Notes under the pieces: model-generated
Databases searched by the model: none
What the model saw: the letters and a program-made list of their open reading frames with translations, nothing else
What the model was told of the DNA's origin: nothing
Assembly: GCF_000621025.1 (NCBI RefSeq)
Contig: NZ_KK211205.1
Coordinates: 222,776 to 286,775 of the forward strand
Direction: 5' to 3'
DNA: 64,000 nucleotides
From: Brackiella oedipodis DSM 13743
GTDB taxonomy: Bacteria > Pseudomonadota > Gammaproteobacteria > Burkholderiales > Burkholderiaceae_B
Position numbers and translations under genes: made by a program
Shown: one piece after another, positions 1 through 8,543 of the stretch
Position numbering within the stretch: the first letter of the stretch is position 1
Layout: every line of letters begins with the position of its first letter

Positions 1-1324
1 CTGTCCCTGTGGCGTAATGGGTGATTGACATCATGAGACTAGACGCGGCTGCCATGAGCAAGGCCCAGAAGTAGGGCGGTGCTTGTAAGAACACACCAGC
101 GCTGTAGAACATGGTGAACATCGCGGTAATATGAGCCGTGGTACTGGCAAACATATAATGGCTGTACAAGTAGATCAATAACAAGATTAAACAACTAGAC
201 ATCCAACCGAGACCCATACCGGTAATGGATTTGGTGAGTTGATCAGTGGCCACGCCGAGAATCCCCGATTTATTGAGCAGGGTAGCAAGCATCACAAGGG
301 CACCGAACCAGATAATGGTATCCCACGCACTTTTTTGTTTGAGAACATCATCCCAAGTTAAGACCCCAAAGAGTAATAAAAGGCTCAGGCCCAAGAAAGC
401 CGTGGCCGTTGGGTTGACCTTGTAGGCATCACCAAAAATCATGGCAGGAATATCTGCCCAGAGGAAAAGCATGAGCGCAAATACGCCAATCATGACCCAT
501 TCATCGCGTTTAATAGGCCCCATTTCCTGCAAACCTTGCTTGGCCATAATGCTGGCGTTCGGCGTTTTTTTGATTTCGGGTTTTTGGTACAAATAAATGA
601 TTAATGGCATGAGCGCCATGGCAATGACGCCCGGGATGAACATGGCCGTGGCCCAAGTCAGCCAACTGAGATGAATTTGACTACCCGTGGCATCGGCAAT
701 CAAATTCACCACTAGCGGGTTAGGCGCTGTGGCAGTAATAAACATGGCAGAAGAAATCGGGTTGGCTTGGTAGTTCACCAAGGCTAGATATTTACCGATT
801 TTGTTACGACTGTCGTCGTTTGGATGCGACTCAAAATTATTCGCAATGGACTTCATGATAGGGTGAATCGTGCCACCGCCACGTGCAGTATTACTTGGTG
901 TCACAGGGGCGAGAACCAATTCTGCAAAGGCTAATGAGTAACCAAGACCCAAGGTAGTTTTACCCCAAATGGCAATGGTCATGTAGCTAAGTCGTGTGCC
1001 TAGGCCTGTTTTACTCAAACCGTGAGAAATCATGACGGCTACACCAATCAACCAAATCAAAGGGTTAGAAAGGCTACTTAAGGCATCATTCATGGCCTGG
1101 CTAGGCTTGTCAGAAGTCACGCCGGTGATTGCCACTAACATAATGGCAATAATACCGATCGCACCAATTGGCATCGCTTTACCGATAATGGCGGCAATCA
1201 CCGCCACAAACATCGCTAGCAAGTGCCATGCCTGAGGCGATACCCCTTCAGGGATAGGAATGGCGAACCAAATGACTAGACCAATGACGACAGCTATCGC
1301 TGCGGGAATTGGTTTAAACCCCAT
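1..1324 (-). CDS. DASS (SLC13/CitT-type) dicarboxylate or citrate transporter, C-terminus cut off by window edge
   Basis: Reading the minus strand from ATG at 1324 gives about 441 uninterrupted codons to the window edge. AAAGGAG at 1331-1337 lies six bases upstream and fixes this start; an ATG five bases earlier is followed at once by TGA. The protein is very hydrophobic with many membrane segments. It carries SPSNTARGGG around residue 140 and a TATAPNPL stretch about 60 residues later, both typical of the divalent anion:sodium symporter family that includes bacterial citrate/succinate and 2-oxoglutarate/malate carriers. Family members are about 470-490 residues, so only the last 30-50 are missing. 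It should move di- or tricarboxylates across the inner membrane. The exact substrate, and whether it is a Na+ symporter or an exchanger, cannot be read from sequence. It is separate from its right-hand neighbour, which is divergent. Confidence 0.85.
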   Translation of the reverse strand, partial: MGFKPIPAAIAVVIGLVIWFAIPIPEGVSPQAWHLLAMFVAVIAAIIGKAMPIGAIGIIAIMLVAITGVTSDKPSQAMNDALSSLSNPLIWLIGVAVMISHGLSKTGLGTRLSYMTIAIWGKTTLGLGYSLAFAELVLAPVTPSNTARGGGTIHPIMKSIANNFESHPNDDSRNKIGKYLALVNYQANPISSAMFITATAPNPLVVNLIADATGSQIHLSWLTWATAMFIPGVIAMALMPLIIYLYQKPEIKKTPNASIMAKQGLQEMGPIKRDEWVMIGVFALMLFLWADIPAMIFGDAYKVNPTATAFLGLSLLLLFGVLTWDDVLKQKSAWDTIIWFGALVMLATLLNKSGILGVATDQLTKSITGMGLGWMSSCLILLLIYLYSHYMFASTTAHITAMFTMFYSAGVFLQAPPYFWALLMAAASSLMMSITHYATGT

Positions 1325-1627
1325 CACATGCTCCTTTAGAAATTGTAAATCTAAGTAACTATCATTTTAAAATATAGCACAGGGTTTCTACTAACTTAAT
1401 CATTTTTTGTATATTTTCTCTTGCATAAATCAATAATATTGAATAACTTAAGAAAGTTACAAAAACTTACGTTATTGGCTTAAGCGGGTTGGGAGCTCGT
1501 ATGGCCCGTGCTGTTGGGAGTCACTCGTAGAGTTGATTGTGCGACGGGTGTAATCGGCACTGATAGCCAGTGCAGATCAGTATATGTACGGTTAATGGGG
1601 CTAAATCACTATTTAGGGAGAGGAGCC
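1325..1627. other. intergenic region between divergent transporter and PH-domain gene
   Basis: About 300 bases. The left half (about 1340-1470) is AT-rich and probably holds the minus-strand promoter of the DASS transporter. An open frame covers the right part from 1508, but it is the upstream extension of the gene starting at 1628 and shows no protein-like pattern. No RNA gene or strong hairpin seen. Confidence 0.5.
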
Positions 1628-2112
1628 ATGTCAAGCGATTTAGAGGATCAATTAATGCGTGGTGAAGAGGTTATTTATAAGGCTAAATTTACACCTGTTG
1701 CCTACTTTTGGCGATTTACCATCGGTATGTGTTTATTCGCGATATGCATTGCTCAATTGCTAATTAGCATATTTACAGCAGATTTTCATGACCTAATGGA
1801 GGGTTGGATATTTTGGGTGGTGATTGCCGTGCTAGGCCTTTTTTTTGGGGTTCGGCCTACCTAAGCACAAATACCCGGGCGCTGCTCTTTACTAATCGAC
1901 GGGTTATTTTTAGTGCAGTGGGGGAGTTTGATCATACTATGGATTATGATCTCAGAAGGGTGTTCAGTGTCAATGTTTATCAATCACTCATGGGTAGTAT
2001 CATCGACTATGGTGGGATTACCATTAATAGCCAAGTGAGTATTTATGGACTCGAAAAACCACATGAATTCAGAAAAGCCCTTAATGATTACCTCTATGAA
2101 CGCGGGTTTTAA
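1628..2112 (+). pseudogene. small bacterial PH-domain (bPH2/DUF304-like) membrane protein, split by a -1 frameshift
   Basis: The start ATG at 1628 follows AGGAG at 1621-1625. The first frame encodes a short acidic N-terminus (MSSDLEDQLMRGEEVIY) and two membrane segments, then stops at 1862-1864. The -1 frame from 1846 continues to 2112 with a typical bacterial PH-like core, including the motif LLFTNRRVIF, and ends LNDYLYERGF. Together they make about 160 residues, a normal size for the family. The join lies in T8 (1839-1846) followed by G4, and TTT TTT are in-frame codons preceded by T, a classic -1 slippery heptamer at 1840-1846. Possibilities are a real one-base deletion (pseudogene), phase variation, programmed frameshifting or a sequencing error. 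Function is unknown; such proteins are small inner-membrane proteins with a cytoplasmic PH-like domain. Confidence 0.65.
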
Positions 2113-2236
2113 ACGAGCTGAGGTCTGCGTTTGATGCCTCGGCGTTTAGGGGAGCTGCGGGGGGTAATCTGATCTAAGCAGATAATACTAATGACTCAGG
2201 TAAATCAGCGGTTTTTTGTGCCAAAGCTAGCGTACT

Positions 2237-3061
2237 TCAGGCGTATTTTTGTAAATGCTCAAGTACTAACTGATTAAATTTATTGGGGTGAGACAAATTC
2301 ATCCCATGGGTTGCCTTATCAACAAAATTCAGCGTAGCCTCTGGGATAAGGTTCTGTAGCGCTTGAAGGATTTCGGGATAAGGATCAGGGCTGATACCCC
2401 CGCCAATCAGGCTGATTGGACAACGCTTTGCAATGGCTTTGAGTTTGTCTTCCTTAAAGAGCGTAGGCTCTTCGAGGCGTTGCATGGCCAGTGTATGAGC
2501 ATTGTCACGCACCATTTGCTTAAACCACTCTACCATTCTATCCCAGGTGTCTTTGCCACTTACATTATCAATAAAATTCGCCAGGCCTGATTCGAGCCCT
2601 TGAGTCTGAATTAGGTCCCAAGAATGCTGTAACCAATCTTTGATTTGCTTGACTTCGTCGGGAGTACGAATACTTGGGTCAGCCAAAATTAATGATTTGG
2701 TGAGTTCAGGCGCCAAGTGTGCCACTTTGACAGCAACGCCACCAGCTCTAGAGTGTCCAAGAACATGAGCCTTAGAGATTCCTAAGGCCCGCAAGAGCTC
2801 AGCCATATCTTTGGCATGCTGCTCACTAGAAAAATCAGCGCTATTGACTTCCATAGGAATGGGCCAATAGTGGCGTAAGCTGGGCGCAATCACGCGATAA
2901 TGCTGGCTGAGCGCTGGGATTTGCCAACGCCAAAAACGATGGTCTACCATGGAGCCATGAATAAGAAGTAAGACCTCACCCTGTCCTTGGTCAATATAAG
3001 CGTATTCTACGCCTTGGGGTAGGGTGATATATTGAATGGGAAAATCGTCTGTAGCGGGCAT
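2237..3061 (-). CDS. alpha/beta hydrolase fold protein
   Basis: 274 residues with the usual alpha/beta hydrolase layout. There is an oxyanion strand motif LLLIHGS near residue 35, a nucleophile elbow GHSRAGG with Ser104, and a C-terminal catalytic histidine in ATHGMN (His252). A candidate acid lies around residue 225 (SPDPYPE). There is no signal peptide, so it should be cytoplasmic. The substrate is not evident; the family covers esterases, C-C hydrolases, haloperoxidase-like enzymes and lactonases. It starts 21 bases after the cpoB stop on the same strand and may be the last gene transcribed from the tol-pal region. No clear ribosome binding site is seen before the ATG. Confidence 0.8.
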   Translation of the reverse strand: MPATDDFPIQYITLPQGVEYAYIDQGQGEVLLLIHGSMVDHRFWRWQIPALSQHYRVIAPSLRHYWPIPMEVNSADFSSEQHAKDMAELLRALGISKAHVLGHSRAGGVAVKVAHLAPELTKSLILADPSIRTPDEVKQIKDWLQHSWDLIQTQGLESGLANFIDNVSGKDTWDRMVEWFKQMVRDNAHTLAMQRLEEPTLFKEDKLKAIAKRCPISLIGGGISPDPYPEILQALQNLIPEATLNFVDKATHGMNLSHPNKFNQLVLEHLQKYA

Positions 3062-3082
3062 AAAAACGTCGAGCCTTAAGCG

Positions 3083-3745
3083 TTATTTGTACATTTTTAG
3101 GCGTTCTTGCGCAGTGTCTGAAGCCGGGCTATTAGGATATTTAGCGATGATGTTTTTGAGGGTCGTTTTGGAGGCCGCTATATCGTTTTGTTCGAGTTGG
3201 CTACCGGCAATCACCAGCATAGCATCGCCTGCTTTTTCGTCTTTGGGATAGCGGGAGATCATTTGATTAAGGGTATTGATAGCGCCCCCAAAGTCTCTGC
3301 TCGCATAGCGACTACTGCCTTCATAAAACATGGCACTAGAGGTTAAAGGGGTATTAGGATAGCGTGACACAAACTCATGCAAGGCTTGCGCAGATTCTGA
3401 GTAATTGCCTTGGCGGAATAAATCGAGTGCCGCGTCGTAATCATCTTGTTGGTCGGGGTCACCGACTTGTGGATTAGGTTCTGCCTCTGTGTCTGCGGGA
3501 CGTGCCTGTTGCTTAGCCGCGTGCGAAAGGGCTTGTACTTGGCCTGTTAGCTTGGCAACATCGTCTTGTAAGGATCTGATTTGGTTGGACAACTCCATGC
3601 GTGATTGATTCGCCATTTTGAGTTGTGAGCGTAATTCTAAAACGGCGCGTCGTGCGTCTTCGTCTTCAGCAGCCAGGGCCTGTTGGCTCATACCCAACAA
3701 CATAGCGGCTGATACAGCTAAGAATGAGACTTTATGCTTAAGCAT
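3083..3745 (-). CDS. cpoB: CpoB/YbgF, Tol-Pal associated periplasmic TPR protein
   Basis: The chosen ATG at 3745 has AAGGA eight bases upstream and begins a clean signal peptide (MLKHKVSFLAVSAAMLLGM...QALA, then AEDEDARR). An in-frame start 16 codons further up would only prepend residues to it. The mature protein has a polar coiled-coil segment (about residues 30-75), a linker, and a C-terminal TPR domain with motifs such as AALDLFRQGNYSESAQ and DAMLVIAGSQLEQ. CpoB links peptidoglycan synthesis by PBP1B to outer-membrane constriction by the Tol machine and binds TolA. It follows pal, as in most proteobacteria, but here a terminator at 3881-3913 separates them, so it depends on read-through or its own promoter. 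At 220 residues it is a little shorter than the E. coli protein. Confidence 0.92.
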   Translation of the reverse strand: MLKHKVSFLAVSAAMLLGMSQQALAAEDEDARRAVLELRSQLKMANQSRMELSNQIRSLQDDVAKLTGQVQALSHAAKQQARPADTEAEPNPQVGDPDQQDDYDAALDLFRQGNYSESAQALHEFVSRYPNTPLTSSAMFYEGSSRYASRDFGGAINTLNQMISRYPKDEKAGDAMLVIAGSQLEQNDIAASKTTLKNIIAKYPNSPASDTAQERLKMYK

Positions 3746-3880
3746 GTGAGTGTTCCTTTTTGGCAAAAATGCCCACGAGAGTGGCAGTAGCAAAAAATAA
3801 AAAATATTCTTTGCATTTTAACAGTTTGCTTAGTGCTTTTTGGAATTGCTTTATGAGCAACACTAAAATCAATGTTAAAA

Positions 3881-3913
3881 AAAAGCCACAACATCGAAAT
3901 GCTGTGGCTTTTT
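3881..3913 (-). terminator. rho-independent terminator after pal
   Basis: An inverted repeat AAAAGCCACA/TGTGGCTTTT (3881-3890 with 3904-3913) forms a 10-bp stem. It extends past one mismatch by three more pairs to a CGAA loop. On the minus strand it is followed by a run of T. It lies 24 bases downstream of the pal stop and 135 bases before the cpoB start. Confidence 0.85.
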
Positions 3914-3936
3914 GTGAGGCCGTAACGACTTACAAA

Positions 3937-4431
3937 TTAGCGAATGTAATTGATGTCTGCGCGGCGGTTTTCAGCGTAGGCTTCTTCAGAAGTACCGTGC
4001 GCTTTTGGACGTTCTTTACCGAAAGAAACGGCTTCGATTTGAGCTTGGTTAACACCTTGTTGAACAAGTTGTTGAGCCACAGCAACTGAACGACGTTGAC
4101 CTAGAGCCAAGTTGTATTCAGCACTACCGCGAGCATCGGTGTTACCTTCGATGCGAACGCGTTGTTGACCGTTGCTGCTCAAGTATTGAGCGTGCATTTG
4201 AACAAGTGGTTGATATTGAGCTTCTACAGTGTAGCTATCGAAAGCGAAGTAGACAGAACGATTTTGAGCTAACGGGCTGTTAGGATTGAATGGATCCATA
4301 ACTTGACCTTGGTTAACAGCGCCAGTATTTACGCCTTGAGTGTTTGCAGCGTCTTCGTTAGTAGAGCTACATGCAGCTAAAGAAGCAGCTATAGCAGCCA
4401 ATGCCAAGGTTTTCGCGATGCGAGAACTCAT
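3937..4431 (-). CDS. pal: peptidoglycan-associated lipoprotein Pal
   Basis: 164 residues. A lipoprotein signal with lipobox LAAC puts the lipidated cysteine at residue 21. A short flexible linker leads to a C-terminal OmpA-like domain that binds meso-diaminopimelate in peptidoglycan; visible parts include YFAFDSYTVE, EGNTDARGSAEYN and the GQRRSVAV helix. Pal anchors the outer membrane to the wall and is the TolB partner during constriction. It sits 20 bases after tolB in the expected order tolQ-tolR-tolA-tolB-pal, and AAAGGA precedes the ATG. Nothing unusual in length or motifs. Confidence 0.97.
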   Translation of the reverse strand: MSSRIAKTLALAAIAASLAACSSTNEDAANTQGVNTGAVNQGQVMDPFNPNSPLAQNRSVYFAFDSYTVEAQYQPLVQMHAQYLSSNGQQRVRIEGNTDARGSAEYNLALGQRRSVAVAQQLVQQGVNQAQIEAVSFGKERPKAHGTSEEAYAENRRADINYIR

Positions 4432-4451
4432 AGTATTTCCTTTTTAAAAGT

Positions 4452-5738
4452 TTAATCAACAAATGGCCCCCAAGCCGCGCTGACTAGACCGCCTGATGCT
4501 GGAATTGAGGTTTGAAAAGATCCATCAGCATTTACCAAGCCTAAGCCGCTGCTTGAGACATATAAAATTTGCATCCCATTAGGAGCAAAACTTGGGGAAA
4601 GGTCGTTAGGACCCGAAGTCAAGACTTGATCCGAGCCAGTACCAATGCCTGAGATGGCAATTGAGTAAGAACCTCCCCTTAAACTAGAATATACCAGTTT
4701 TGAACCATCTGGGGAAACTTTTCCAGAAACATTTTGCTTACCATTAAAGGTAATTCGGCTGGCTGAACCACCATTTAGACCCGTTCTGTAGATTTGTGCA
4801 CTACCGCCACGGTCAGAAGTAAAGACAATTCCGCTGCCATTTGGGAAAAATGAAGGCTCTGTGTCAATTTGGGGACTGTTGGTAATTTGTGTTGCATTTG
4901 TACCACCATTTGCGGGAATGGTGTAAATATTCGACAAATTATCACGACTAAGTGCGACGGCTAAACGTGAACCATCGGGTGAAAATGCGGGAGCACTATT
5001 GTTACCCTTGAAGTTAGCCGCCACACTGCGCTGACCCGTCGCTAGGTTTTGTATATAAACAACAGGTTTACCTTCATCAAAAGCGACATAAGCGATTTTG
5101 CTGCCGTCTGGGGACCAGGCGGGTGAAATAATTGACGACTTACTGCTCGCCACGACTTGTTTATTTTCACCATCGGCATCGGCGACGACTAATTGATTGC
5201 CACCTGCATAGGCGATCTTCGTAGAAAAGACACCGCGTACGCCTGTTTGGCTCTCAAAAATAGCATCAGCAATGCGATGCGCTTGGCGTCGTTGATTGCT
5301 TTCAGAGACGGATTTATTGTCGACCTTGGCTTGTTGTGCTGGATCGGCCAAGGTATAAGTGATTTGGTTGCCGTTAACACTACCAATGGCTATTGGCGCA
5401 CTCACGCCAGCTTCGCTAATGGCGGACCAATTAGGGGCGCCATTAGAATCTGTCGCAAAATCTTGACGCACGCGCTCGACTTCAAAAATACCAGAACGCT
5501 CAAGATCAGCCGCAATAATGTCGGCGGCCTTGACGCCGTTACTACCACTAAAATCACTCACTGCAATTGGCATTTTGTTGCTGCTCTGACCCGCACTTAA
5601 GGGTACATTAATGTCGGCATGTGCCGCTTGTAGTGAGCCGATAAGACCTAAAATAGTGGCGGTGGCCAGCCCCGCAGCGATTTTTTTGAGGGGCGTTGGT
5701 GCTGCCAAGCGCATTAGCGAAGAGTGTATGGCTGCCAT
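4452..5738 (-). CDS. tolB: Tol-Pal periplasmic beta-propeller protein TolB
   Basis: 428 residues from ATG at 5738, which has AAGGAG six bases upstream; an in-frame ATG seven codons earlier lacks a site. A signal peptide ends near LQAAHA, before DINVPLSAG. An N-terminal alpha/beta domain (about 30-160) is followed by a six-bladed propeller with recurring blade motifs: AWSPDGSKIAYV, AFSPDGSRLAVA, FFPNGSGIVFTS, VSPDGSKLVYSS and FAPNGMQILYVS. TolB shuttles between Pal and TolA in the periplasm. It lies between tolA and pal, transcribed with them. Confidence 0.97.
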   Translation of the reverse strand: MAAIHSSLMRLAAPTPLKKIAAGLATATILGLIGSLQAAHADINVPLSAGQSSNKMPIAVSDFSGSNGVKAADIIAADLERSGIFEVERVRQDFATDSNGAPNWSAISEAGVSAPIAIGSVNGNQITYTLADPAQQAKVDNKSVSESNQRRQAHRIADAIFESQTGVRGVFSTKIAYAGGNQLVVADADGENKQVVASSKSSIISPAWSPDGSKIAYVAFDEGKPVVYIQNLATGQRSVAANFKGNNSAPAFSPDGSRLAVALSRDNLSNIYTIPANGGTNATQITNSPQIDTEPSFFPNGSGIVFTSDRGGSAQIYRTGLNGGSASRITFNGKQNVSGKVSPDGSKLVYSSLRGGSYSIAISGIGTGSDQVLTSGPNDLSPSFAPNGMQILYVSSSGLGLVNADGSFQTSIPASGGLVSAAWGPFVD

Positions 5739-5789
5739 GTAATTCTCCTTAAGAGGCAAAATGTATTGATGACTTTAGCAATTGTACTG

Positions 5790-6869
5790 TTATTTAGGGA
5801 AGCGGAAGGTACCGTTAATTGTCCGTGAACCGCCCGGAGGGTTCGGTGGATACGGGTTACATTTAAGTAAGGCCGCTTGTACCGCCTTATCAAAGGCAGG
5901 GTTCGTCGAACGTCGGGTAATTTTGGCACTAATTGGGCGCATTGAAGCGTCAAGTTTGACTTCGTAGTTCAAGTTAAGACGCTGCACGCCCCTAAAGGTG
6001 AGTCGTGGTTCGACGCAAGCCTGAACCGCACGAATATAGGCCGAGCTACCGCCACCACCACCGCGTTGGTTGCGATCGTTTTGACCGCCTTTGATGCCGG
6101 CAATACTATTGATATCACCTCGCATCGCACCGCGTAAGCTATCACCCTTGGTATTGGCTTTAGACTTGGTTTCAGCTGCTTTTTTGGCATCCGCCGCGGC
6201 TTTGGCTTTGGCTGCAGCCTCTTTCTTGGCTTTTTCTTCAGCCTCTTTTTTGGCCTTCGCTTCGGCTTCTTTCTTCGCCTTTTCTTGGGCTAATTTCTTG
6301 GCTCGAGCGTCCGCCGCGGCCTTGGCGGCGGCTTCTTTTTTGGCTTGCTCCTCGGCTTCCTTAGCGGCCTTGGCTTCGGCTTCTTTTTTGGCTTTGGCCG
6401 CCTCTTGGGCTTTTTTGCGAGCTTCGGCCTTGAGTGCCTCCTGGCGTGCTAATTCAGCCTCACGTTTTTCTTGTTCGGCTTTTTGTTTTTTTTGCAACGC
6501 TATGTCGGCGTCTTTTTGTTCGGCGACGGATGGCGATGTATTGTCACTTTTAGGAGGCGCACCACCCGCATCCGGAGTCGCAGCGGGGGCTTCTTCGGCA
6601 GGCGTTGGCTCAGGTTCATCAGACTCTTCTGCCACCGTATCTTCTGGGGCGGGGTCAGGTGAACGTGTTTCTGGAGGCGGCTTAACAACTTGTTCGGTAC
6701 CTTCTGCCCATAACTCTAACTGAATGGGGCCTGCCGCCTGCTCAGGCTCCCATAAATAGCCAACCACAATGGCTAGCACGAGACAGCCATGCAGAATAAG
6801 GGTACCGATTAAGCCCTTACGCGTATCTTGGCGTTCGTAGTATTCGTTAGGATTTTCGTAGTTGGACAT
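5790..6869 (-). CDS. tolA: Tol system energy transducer TolA
   Basis: 359 residues. A cytoplasmic N-terminus leads to one membrane helix at about residues 19-39, containing TLILHG with the histidine (His27) spaced as in the S-x3-H motif of TonB/TolA; serine is replaced by Thr23. A Pro/Glu-rich stretch follows (about 55-110), then a long Ala/Lys/Glu helical domain II (about 120-245) of KAKKEAEAKA-type repeats. The C-terminal domain III (about 275-359) contains YIRAVQACVEPRL and DKAVQAALLKCNPYP. TolA uses the proton motive force captured by TolQR to act on TolB-Pal during constriction. It is two bases from tolR. The highly repetitive domain II creates long false open frames on the other strand. 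Confidence 0.96.
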   Translation of the reverse strand: MSNYENPNEYYERQDTRKGLIGTLILHGCLVLAIVVGYLWEPEQAAGPIQLELWAEGTEQVVKPPPETRSPDPAPEDTVAEESDEPEPTPAEEAPAATPDAGGAPPKSDNTSPSVAEQKDADIALQKKQKAEQEKREAELARQEALKAEARKKAQEAAKAKKEAEAKAAKEAEEQAKKEAAAKAAADARAKKLAQEKAKKEAEAKAKKEAEEKAKKEAAAKAKAAADAKKAAETKSKANTKGDSLRGAMRGDINSIAGIKGGQNDRNQRGGGGGSSAYIRAVQACVEPRLTFRGVQRLNLNYEVKLDASMRPISAKITRRSTNPAFDKAVQAALLKCNPYPPNPPGGSRTINGTFRFPK

Positions 6870-6871
6870 TA

Positions 6872-7309
6872 CTATTTATTATCGGTTTTTTGATTAACTA
6901 AAAGACCGAGACGGCTCAAACCAGCAGCCCGTAATTGGTCCATTACTTTCATGACATCCTCGTAGGGGACTTTACCATCGGCGGCAAGTACCACGGGGGT
7001 GTTAGGATCGGGGGCTAGTTGTTTGACCTGGTTAACTACATCATCTTTGGAGATTTCGTTGAAGTCCTGGCCAGCGGCACGTAAGCGTACCGCAAGCTCA
7101 CCATTTTCGCGAATTTGAATTTCGACAGGAGTGGCAGGCACTTCGGCCGATTGTCCCACCGATGGTAGATTGACCAAACCAGGGGTGATCATAGGAGCCG
7201 TGACCATAAAAATGACTAATAACACCAACATGACATCGATGTAGGGCACGACGTTCATTTCGTTTTTTTGGCGACGTTGACGACGACCGCCTCTGCGAGA
7301 AATTGCCAT
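6872..7309 (-). CDS. tolR: TolR, proton-channel subunit (ExbD/TolR family)
   Basis: 145 residues with a basic cytoplasmic N-terminus (RRGGRRQRRQKNEMN). A single membrane helix starts around residue 22 and includes the conserved proton-pathway aspartate in PYIDVMLVLL (Asp25). A periplasmic ExbD-like domain follows, with VVLAADGKVPYEDVMKVMD. TolR and TolQ form the stator that energises TolA. The gene is one base from tolQ and two bases from tolA, so all three are translationally close. Confidence 0.97.
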   Translation of the reverse strand: MAISRRGGRRQRRQKNEMNVVPYIDVMLVLLVIFMVTAPMITPGLVNLPSVGQSAEVPATPVEIQIRENGELAVRLRAAGQDFNEISKDDVVNQVKQLAPDPNTPVVLAADGKVPYEDVMKVMDQLRAAGLSRLGLLVNQKTDNK

Positions 7310-7310
7310 A

Positions 7311-7994
7311 TTAGTGCACCTGACGTTGCAGGATATTGATGAATTCGTCCATGAAACTATCGATGCGACCCGCCAATTGATCGGTGCGGTTAGAGAAATA
7401 GTTATAACCTAAAACGGCAGGAATCGCGGCGAACAAACCAATCGCTGTGGCGATCAAGGCCTCGGCAATGCCCGGCGCCACGGCCGCTAAGGTCGCTTGC
7501 GTGTTAGTGCTAAGGCCAATAAAGGAGTGCATAATCCCCCAAACTGTACCTAGCAAACCGATGTAAGGACTGACAGAACCGGTAGAGGCCAAGAAGTTTA
7601 AACGATGGTCCATGCTATCGAGCTCACGTTGATAGGTGGCTTTCATGGCACGATTCGGATTGTGAATGAGTGACTCAGCATCGCTGGCATTGTTTCGGTG
7701 AGCTTTAAGAAATTCATTCATCCCCGCACTAAAGACACGTGCGGCTGGACCACTGGTATCGGCTTGTTTAGAGACTTGATGATATAAGCTAGCGAGATCG
7801 TTACTGTTCCAGAACTCCTCTTCAAACGCCTTGGTTTGTTGATAATTGCGATTAATCATGATGTATTTGCTGATGATAATCGCCCATGACACAATCGACA
7901 TGATGATCAGAATCAACATGATGATTTGCACGGGTAAGCTGGCATTAGCAATGAGACTAAAAATAGACATGTCTTCTTGTTGGACTGGAGGCAT
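7311..7994 (-). CDS. tolQ: TolQ, proton-channel subunit (ExbB/TolQ/MotA family)
   Basis: 227 residues and three membrane helices: about 16-38, about 135-160 (including PYIGLLGTVWGIMHSF) and about 170-195 (including GIAEALIATAIGLFAAIPA). A long cytoplasmic loop lies between the first two. These are the diagnostic ExbB/TolQ signatures. The start at 7994 is three bases after the ybgC stop; an alternative ATG eight codons later (MSIFSLIANAS) fits the E. coli length slightly better, and neither has a strong Shine-Dalgarno sequence. TolQ forms a pentamer around the TolR helices in the inner membrane. Confidence 0.96.
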   Translation of the reverse strand: MPPVQQEDMSIFSLIANASLPVQIIMLILIIMSIVSWAIIISKYIMINRNYQQTKAFEEEFWNSNDLASLYHQVSKQADTSGPAARVFSAGMNEFLKAHRNNASDAESLIHNPNRAMKATYQRELDSMDHRLNFLASTGSVSPYIGLLGTVWGIMHSFIGLSTNTQATLAAVAPGIAEALIATAIGLFAAIPAVLGYNYFSNRTDQLAGRIDSFMDEFINILQRQVH

Positions 7995-7997
7995 AGC

Positions 7998-8417
7998 TTA
8001 ATTATCCTGTACAGAAAGTAATAAGGACCTGATATCTTGGGGGATAGCAGCGGGTTTAAAGGTTTGTGAGTTGACACAACAAACGCGGATAGCACTTTGG
8101 TTAAGGAGGCGCTCATCACAATAAGCGGTTTGCTCAAAAATCACTGAAGCTTTATCGACCTTGGTGATGCGACTATGGATTGTCAAAACATCATCGAGAC
8201 GAGCAGGTGATATATATTTAAGCTCGGTGCTGACCACAATAAAAATGCGTTGTTGGCTCTGTGCCAGTTGTGATTGATTGACCCCTAGCTGACGCAACCA
8301 TTCAGTGCGTGCGCGCTCAAAGAATTTAAGATAGTTAGCATAAAACACAATGCCACCCGCATCGGTGTCTTCGTAATAAATACGCACACGGTGGCTAAAT
8401 TCCTTGCTTTGAGTCAT
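7998..8417 (-). CDS. ybgC: YbgC-type acyl-CoA thioesterase (hot-dog fold)
   Basis: 138 residues from ATG at 8417 (MTQSKEFSHRVRIYYED). A longer in-frame reading to 8501 adds an implausible hydrophobic leader. The hot-dog 4-hydroxybenzoyl-CoA thioesterase signature YYEDTDAGGIVFYANYL carries the catalytic aspartate. YbgC heads many tol operons and is linked to acyl-CoA or phospholipid metabolism; its connection to Tol function is unresolved. Here it lies three bases before tolQ and after the TolA-like gene. No good ribosome binding site is visible. Confidence 0.92.
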   Translation of the reverse strand: MTQSKEFSHRVRIYYEDTDAGGIVFYANYLKFFERARTEWLRQLGVNQSQLAQSQQRIFIVVSTELKYISPARLDDVLTIHSRITKVDKASVIFEQTAYCDERLLNQSAIRVCCVNSQTFKPAAIPQDIRSLLLSVQDN

Positions 8418-8543
8418 AAATAAAAATACTGTAACAAAGTTAAATATTGTACTTTGAATAGTCCAAAAATACCGCAGATTTGCATAAAAAACCGTGAACA
8501 ATTGTAAAAATCAATTACTTAGCGCTGTTTTTTAAACAAATTC

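Noticed and set aside
6180..6450. Apparent DNA tandem repeats
   Set aside because: They encode the KAKKEAEAKA-like helix of TolA. The units vary in codons, so this is protein-level low complexity and not a microsatellite.
6091..6723. 210-codon frame opposite tolA, rich in Ala/Ser
   Set aside because: It is the mirror of the repetitive Ala/Lys/Glu codons of TolA domain II, which rarely give stops on the other strand.
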